The notes under the pieces were generated by a model that was not told the DNA's origin, did no database searches, and saw nothing but the letters and a program-made list of their open reading frames with translations. Positions 57,556 through 64,000 of a stretch of 64,000 bases of DNA are shown piece by piece (the stretch's first letter is position 1; the number at the start of each line of letters is the position of its first letter). Origin of the DNA: Heterodera schachtii. Taxonomy: Eukaryota > Nematoda > Chromadorea > Rhabditida > Heteroderidae. The stretch covers positions 275,709 through 339,708 of the forward strand of contig SIJG01000083.1 of the NCBI GenBank assembly GCA_023374025.1, read 5' to 3'. The position numbers were made by a program, and so were the translations under genes.

Positions 57556-60286
57556 ATGACATGCCAAACCGGAATTCGTGGTATGTTTATATGTTTAAAT
57601 AAAGAAAAAAAATGTGAAAATTTGACAATTTTTAGCCGATGAAAAACTGTTGGACTTCTTCGAGCAGTGCAAACAGTGCAAAGTGCGTTTTGGCAAAATT
57701 GTCATTAACAACGGTTTGTGCCACTTTTCAGCAATTTTTTAGTGGAAATTCCGCTCATTTTCCCTCCTTTAGAGCGTCTCTGTGTGAACCACAATTTGAA
57801 GCCCTCAAAAGATTGGCGCAAAGATTGGAAAAAATGGTGAGCAATTTTTTTACGAATTTTGCTAATAATTAATTTCTTTGTTTTTTCAGTTTGCCCGATT
57901 GTGTGGATGCTTATGAGCCGTGCTTTTTGCTTTTCCGTTTCGACTCGAGCCACGATTGGATTCTGATCAGGCAATCAAAACGGATGACTCTGATCATTTT
58001 TGAATGGTTTGGCTTTCTTTCAGTTTTTCCGACGACAAAGCGTCCACACGCGACAAAATGATGTTGGCCGCCACCAAAGCGACGTTTAAAGTGCCCCAAA
58101 TAAATGGCATTTCCAAATTTTTAATTTGTTTTGCCCCTTTTCAGTCAGAGTTTGGCCAATCGTTCGTTCGTGCCGAGTACCAAATTAGCAACCGAAATGA
58201 GTTGGAATTGGACCAATTTGAGAAGCGCCATCTCCGGGACAGCGAATTGCTTTTGGTGCTCTTTTTGGACCCTTTTTCATAAAAAAATATTTATATAATT
58301 TTGGAGGGTTTTTCAATTCTATTTAATTCTGGTCGAATTGTAAAGGTGCCCGACAACGAAATCACTAATTTTTTAAAAGTTTTGCGACAAAACTACCAAT
58401 TCTTATAAATGGGCATTTTTGGGGTTTACCCCTCCAAAAAATCCACAATTTTAAGGAATTTCAACAATTTTTTAACCTTTCCGATTGAACAATTACGAAA
58501 TTTCTGTCAAAATTTAAATGATGCATTTTTGGCACTTTAGGAGGGCGCTGGTGACGGCGACGCGGCGGCGGAAGACGCGCGTCCGCTTTCGTTTGTCGAG
58601 CGCGAGCTGAGCGCGGTGGCCAAAGAGCGGGCGAACATTCCCTTCTCAATGCACGCCTCGCAAACACTGCGCGGAGTGCAATTTCCAATTGACCAGGCGA
58701 GCGGACGAGGGGTGGAGACAGGGCAAAGAAATGACGGAAAACCCCTCAAAAATGGAATTTCGGATTTTTTTTTTTTAATTTTGGGAGGGGGAATAGCGAA
58801 CAAAATTTAAAGGGAAGACTAGGCCAATTTTGGTGACAAATCTGTCACTGTCACCTCACAAGACACACATTTTCATGAAATTCTTCAAAAAAAAAAACGC
58901 AATACCCGTAATCAAAAACAACTAGAAAATCTTTTTTTCGCTTCGTTTTACTACTAATAAGACCTGGTATTTTTCATTGAATTTTAGTTCATTTATTAAT
59001 TTATTGGCTCAAAAATGACAAATTTTGGGCATTATTGGGTCAATTTTTGAAAATTCAATGAACTGCTGCGGAAATCTAGGAAATTTAACGCGATTTATTG
59101 CATCTGAAAAAATTACTCACAATCAGGCGGCCTTTTCTGTTTATTTTCCGTTTTTGTTTAAAATAATTGGCAAAACTTCACTTTTCAATAATTCATTTTA
59201 ACTTTTCAGGATGCCGAAAAGCGGCTGAAGGAATTTGGGGACGGCGAGTTGGACTTTGTGCAGCTTTCGGTGCCTTTTTTATATTATTTTCCACCATTTT
59301 TGTTTTAAATTTACATTTTTTTTCCGGTCGACTGTCTGAACGAGGCCATCAAATTGGAGGCGCACAGTGCGCGCGTTGCGTCGCCGGAAGCGCTCAGTGC
59401 CGGGGGCGACGCCGCGCTGATTCCGCCGAGAAAGCCGCGCTATTCTCTGTTCCGACTGCGCAACGCCACCGGGGAAGACCAAAATGCCGTGGCCGAACCG
59501 ACATGTAAGGGGGGGGGGGCATTGAGGGGTCAGAGAGTCACTTTGGCACGGGACATTTGGCACCGCCAAATAAAGCCATAACTTTTTTATAAACCCAAAT
59601 TATCTTGGTAATATTTATTAGGGTGGAAATTTTTGGAAAATATATTTGTAAGGATATGGAGTCGGCGCCAAAATGGCCAAAAAAAGCATTGCTTTTTTGG
59701 CCATACATTTTTCCCCTTTGGGATTGAATCATTTTCCTGCATTTTTCAGTTTTCATTTACTCCGTTCCGCCGTCCGACGCGTGCACCATCAAAGAGAAGA
59801 TGCTGTACTCGTCCTGCAAAGGCCCACTGCTCGGCGAATTGCAGGGACCGTTGGGGGTGCGCGTTGACAAAAAGGTGGGGGAGGACGAAGCGTTTTATTG
59901 AAAAAATTATGGTTTTTACATTTTCATAGTTTCGGTGGGCGGGGGGTGGGTTACCAACCACCGATTTACTAAAGTTTTTGAAAGGTAAGGGGTAAGACCA
60001 TTGGAAAATTTTTGGCGTTTTTACAAAAATTGGCGAATTTTTGGGTCAATTTTATAGGAATTTTGGTACTGTGGTGCCTATAAGAGCCCCGGGGGAAATT
60101 TTGAGATTTCATACACCTTGTCAGATCGAGGTGGACAGTCGTGAGCAGTTGGACTTCGCCTCTCTGATGGCCTACGTGGCGCCCGAACCGCCGGTGCCGC
60201 CGCCCTCCGCCCAAATGGCGCCGCAATTTGAGCGTCCGGCGCGCCCGGGCGCGGGCCCGCGACGCATCACAAAAGTCGTCCAATGA
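57556..60286 (+). CDS. twf-2: Twinfilin (two ADF-H domains)
   Basis: Eleven exons give about 368 residues: 57556-57580, 57636-57713, 57773-57836, 57890-57970, 58024-58090, 58145-58255, 58541-58696, 59210-59269, 59327-59504, 59750-59874, 60125-60286. Twinfilin features are the start MTCQTGIRADEKLLDFFEQC, the first ADF-H domain (CFLLFRFDSSHDWILI, MMLAATKATFK), the linker SQTLRGVQFPID, and the second ADF-H domain (LDFVQLS, FFIYSVPPSDACTIKEKMLY, SSCKGPLL). A Pro-rich tail ends in basic residues. The protein sequesters and depolymerises actin and binds capping protein. Introns at 57971 and 58697 need GC donors. The acceptor before 59327 is not AG. The tail should bind capping protein and phosphoinositides, by family knowledge. 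The symbol follows the nematode gene. Confidence 0.9.
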
Positions 60287-62331
60287 TAACAAAAAGCAAA
60301 GGGCTGAGAACACAAATAGTGGGCAGACATAGGAGGGATTAACACACTGCCGATAATTCGCAATTTTTTGTGCCATTTTAAATTTTGAAAATCGAATTGC
60401 CATGAGATTTAAGCGAATTTGAGTAATTTTGGCCAAAATTTCAATGCTTACCGGTTAAATTGCCCCTCTTTTGAATATAAATTAAAAACGGCACAATAAT
60501 AATGCTTTGCCCGAATTTGGAGGCATGGGTTGAGCTTGAGCCTAATATTATGGATTTTTTATAATGAATAGAAAATCTTTTTCAGTCCAATGCCAATGGA
60601 TGAGTTAGTGTTTTACACTTCGACTTCAATTCCCCCTCCCCTGCACTGTCTTCTCACTGACTTAATCTTTTTTTTGTGCCAATGTTTTGGATTTGAGGAC
60701 AATGCCATCCATCGCTTTTGGGTGATTTTATGGGGAGTTCCAAAATTCGAAAATTGGAAGAAAATGCCGGGTGCCGTTGTCCGCCGAACCCCCCAAACAT
60801 TTGTCCGTTTTTTCCTGTTTGTCGTCGCTTCGCTGTCGCATAATTCTCCCAAAACCCCAAAGAAACGCTCTCATTGTAAATTAATTAGCATTGTTATTAA
60901 ATCTATTATTATTATACACCATATTAATCGCTTTTTTGTTGTGTCATTTTGTCGTTTCTGTTTGTCTTTTCCCTGTGTATTTTTTATGAGTAAAAAATGG
61001 TTTTTTTTTTTTGTAAATTTCTGAAAGGCTTTTGAATAAAGAAAAATAAATACATCGAATCAATGGTTGATTTTCTTTTTAATAATCTTGGGAAAGATGA
61101 CTTAAAAGTTAGCTCTTGGCGAAACGTAAAACTAAGAAATTTTAAACAATTTCCCCTTTTCTCAGAAAAGAACTAACTCCCTCTCCCTTCTGGGCCTCTC
61201 TGTCTAATTAGTGGAGACTCAAAAATCGTCGTTGCCCTTCCCTTTTGCTTGCGAACACCGGCGAGAGTCTCGCGCGCGTTTCTTGGTGGAACATCCCGGC
61301 TGATCAACGAGCGTCGAGTCGGATCGCCAAGAGATCATCTCGTCCGCTTCTGATCCAATCAGCTGTTGCTGACTGCTGGTCGGGTCCGGTTTCCCCATTT
61401 ATCCCCCTTTCCCTCCCTCATTTATCCCCCATTTATCCGCCCAAATCCCTCGCCCAATTCCTCCGCCTCATTCGTTCGTTCGTTCGTTTGTCCATTTGAA
61501 TTGGGTTAATTTTCCCTTAGTTTTGCGCTTCTCTCCTCTTTTTCCCTCACCAATAAAATCCGTCGTCCCTTCTCAACAAATCGCTCAAATACATCATAAT
61601 ATTCTTTTGAAGAACGTCTCAAAACTCAAAAGACTTTTCGTGCGCAATTTGCTCATTTATATTTATATTTATCGCATTTAATTAATATTTGTAAAATTAA
61701 ATTAAAAATATAAAGAAATTAATAAATATTTATTGAGGTGGGCTTGACCAATTCAATTTTTATTTTCATTTTTTGACTCCTCCGCCCCGTGGGTATTCAT
61801 GATTATATGCCTAATTATGGCTTTGGTCAATTACGGGCAATTAGCGCGGTCTCCAGCAGGGAGTAACATTTGAATAAAATAACGTGAAAAAATAAATTTA
61901 AATTGAAAAAATTAAATAATAATTTGTTTTATTTTAGAATAAGCATTTTTTTAAATTTAAAAGATATTTCTATACAATGATAAACTTAATTGAATTATTA
62001 ATAATAGAAATCTTATAAAACTCATCCAATTTTTATTTTATTAAATTGAACAATCACAATATTTTTGATCATTGCTTGAAAAATAGGATTTTCTGACTAA
62101 TTGTCCACTGAAGAATTGTCATTCACTGACGGATTGTCTTAATTGTCCACGGACGGATTGTCCGGAGCCCGCTCGTGCCCCGCCCCGCGGTTTCAATCGC
62201 TCGCGTCGGCATTTTTTGTTTTTTTTGCGTGCCATCCCCCACAATTTAATTTGTTCTTAATTGGGCCCAAATCTCCCATTAATAGTTGTGCTTTTCATGT
62301 TTTTAACCATTTACTTTCATTTTCTATTCAA
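60287..62331. other. Gene-empty interval
   Basis: Two kilobases with no supportable exon. It includes T-rich and AT-rich DNA, a GC-richer patch at 61240-61380 with TCTCGCGCGCG, and repeats of TCGTTCGTTCGTTCG near 61470. The frame 60590-61024 is low complexity. Confidence 0.6.
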
Positions 62332-63728
62332 ATGCGTTCTCCGCCCCTCCGTTTGCTGTTCTGTCACGGATTGGGCGCCGCCAAAACGGACGCCCAATTA
62401 ATGGGCCAATGGGCACGGCAAAAACAAATCGAATTCCAAATGTTCATCATCATTATCATTAATTAGCAATTTTAATTTGCTTTTTTTAGAATCCAATACC
62501 AAAATTACGGCGATCCGAGCAATGTTTGGGCGGTGAACCAATGGGGTAAAACCAAATTCCTTAATCATTTTTACATATGTATTTAGTTTAAATTATTTTT
62601 GATCACTGTTATCGGTCGTATTGCAATTTTATAGCCAATTTAATTTATTATTTTTTGATTATTTAAATTATTTTCTCAGTATTTTCGCTAATTAAATTCA
62701 TGTCTGATCTTAAGCATTTTTTTTGTTGCTTTTTTCTTTCTTTAATTATTTTGGCCCTGATAACTTTCGTTTCATAAATATCTTCCAGAAATTTATCACC
62801 AATCGTTTAAAAATTCATAAAAAAATCAAATCTGATGGATTAGAAATCGCTAATTAAAAATACTAAAACCCCAACGGGCACTCCTCCCAAAAATGCCGAA
62901 TCAATCGGATTGGCACATTTTTTAGTGCGCGACATTGGCGTCGAATTGGCACGCGACCAAAACGCGGCGGTGGCAGCGAATAATCCGTCGCGCGGCACCG
63001 TCGCCGCCTGCGCTTCGGCGGGTGCCCAGGCGTTGCTTCGCGCACTTTGGCATTCGCCACTTTTGGCACAGCATTTGGCCGGTGATTTTGGCTTAATAAT
63101 GCCTTTAAAAAACGAATTTTCCAATAATTCTCGAGGCCTGCTGCTGTTGTCGCCCGGCGTTTGCATGGAAGTGCCAAATTACGTGCAGCGAGTTTTGCCC
63201 GACCAATGGGACGCGTTGAGGTGGGCAAAATGAACGCCCCAACACCAAAGTCAAAACCAAATAGTGTTTTCAAATATATTTAATTAGTTAAATTTGTACC
63301 CATTTTAAAATAACGGAATAATACGGTGGGCTAATGATGCTCGAGAATCGATCTCGACCCGGTAAAAGTTTCGTCGTCATTTTTGTGGTCTCGAGGCTCG
63401 GAATTGAGTGATTAGCGCTGATGATGAGCATCGTTAATGGGGCCAATTGGGAAGACCAGAGAGCTGTTGGGATTCAATCACAATCATTTAACAAAATTAT
63501 GACATAATAGCTTGGGAGGGGGGGGGGGGGAATTTTGGCACAAATTATGCCCGCCAAAATGGCGGCTCAATTTGTCAGAATTGGGAAAAATAACGAATTT
63601 CCTCGCTGACTGATCAGGGTATTGAACCGTCTTCCTTCCCAAGGGCCGGCCTTCCCGTGGACCACCCGAGCGCCGACCGAACAATCCAACTTCGGATAAA
63701 CATGGACAGTTTAAAGGACTACGAAAGG
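62332..63728 (+). CDS. Unrecognised protein, possible alpha/beta-hydrolase-like start; cut by window end
   Basis: Exon-like pieces with good codon use are: a start at 62332 (RLLFCHGLGAAKTDAQLMGQ), 62490-62545 (IQYQNYGDPSNVWAVNQW), about 62857-63220 (AHFLVRDIGVELARDQNAAV; RGTVAACASAGAQALLRALW; LLLLSPGVCMEVPNYVQRVL) and 63644-63728 (GLPVDHPSADRTIQLRINMD; SLKDYER). The last two join in phase. The left edge of the third piece has no acceptor that keeps the frame, so an exon may be missing there. HGLG followed by a later CASAG could be an oxyanion loop and nucleophile elbow of an alpha/beta hydrolase, but this is weak. The end of the first exon is either GT (phase 2) or GC. The gene probably continues beyond 64000. 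Confidence 0.5.
63330..63415. repeat. TCTCGA-rich repeat patch
   Basis: GATGCTCGAGAATCGATCTC and GGTCTCGAGGCTCGG resemble patches at 9950-10050, 10830-10920, 11570-11650, 22170-22240, 54560-54650 and 63820-63970. They appear to be a dispersed, diverged family found in introns and spacers. Confidence 0.5.
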
Positions 63729-64000
63729 GTGCGCCGGGGATTTGGCATAGTTTTATGGTCCAAATTAAAATTGGCATTTAAATATTTTGGAGATTGTTTT
63801 ACTTCCGGGTCGCAAGTCGCGACTCGAGAAAAGTCTCGAGTTTTTGGGCTCCTCGGTCTCGTGCCGGGCCTCAAAACCATGTGCCACGGCCTCGAGCCTT
63901 CGAGTCAGCTTTAGGCACTCTGTTCCCATCTCTAAGAAGGTCTCGAGTCTCGGGATTTTTCGGTCTCGAGCAGTGCCAATTCCCACACTTTCCCCCCCCC

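Noticed and set aside
60590..61024. 144-codon frame with hydrophobic stretches that resembles a membrane protein
   Set aside because: It is T-rich low-complexity DNA with no splice context and no recognisable motif.
62840..63273. Minus-strand reading frames of 108-136 codons at the right edge
   Set aside because: The plus frame has better codon use and joins in phase to the next exon, so the minus frames look like shadows.

Overview
The window is eukaryotic nuclear DNA from a nematode, most likely a plant-parasitic tylenchid of the Heterodera/Globodera type. This is inference. It rests on many short AT-rich introns ending in TTTCAG, GC-richer exons, about 3.8 kb per gene, nematode-style orthologues (RIC-3, GON-4, CYK-4 and MDF-2 types), and a striking number of GC-AG introns. 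I see no bacterial operons, CRISPR array, rRNA genes or recognisable virus. All gene models were spliced by hand, using reading frame, GT/GC donors, AG acceptors and remembered family motifs.

Layout, left to right: the 3' part of a PIG-Q/GPI1 gene (+); an ABCG half-transporter (-); a 3.8 kb gene-poor, pyrimidine-rich stretch; a small kinase-less activin-receptor-like membrane protein (+); a CYK-4/RACGAP1-like gene (-) whose RhoGAP arginine finger reads as Gln; a repeat-rich 4 kb with two small related genes (-) and several hairpin MITEs; a CTTNBP2-N-domain coiled-coil gene (+); a ZC3HC1/NIPA-like gene (-); a CNOT4 E3 ligase (+); an LSM11-like Sm protein (+); the SNARE BET1 (-); DNAJC2/zuotin-like dnj-11 (+); CDP-diacylglycerol synthase (-); ric-3 (+); gon-4 (+, 22 exons); MAD2 (-); twinfilin (+); a 2 kb empty stretch; and the start of an unrecognised gene (+) cut by the window end.

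Most genes are unrelated housekeeping genes: GPI-anchor and phospholipid synthesis, cytokinesis and spindle checkpoint, mRNA decay and histone-type RNA processing, vesicle fusion, ribosome-associated chaperoning, receptor assembly and actin control. They do not form a pathway. Several neighbours are convergent with very close 3' ends (PIG-Q/ABCG, GON-4/MAD2). Several pairs are divergent with about 0.55-0.63 kb between start codons (MAD2/twinfilin, BET1/dnj-11, ZC3HC1/CNOT4). ric-3 and gon-4 lie head-to-tail with only 253 bp between them, so they could be an operon.

The most notable observations are: (1) about nine of roughly 120 introns need a GC donor; (2) a CYK-4-like RhoGAP domain appears to have lost its catalytic residues; (3) an LSM11-like gene is present in a nematode; (4) introns carry several hairpin or foldback elements, one with 9-bp target-site duplications; (5) there are local anomalies in dnj-11 and twinfilin that are either assembly errors or unusual splicing. 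I did not find evidence for a wholly new multi-gene system.
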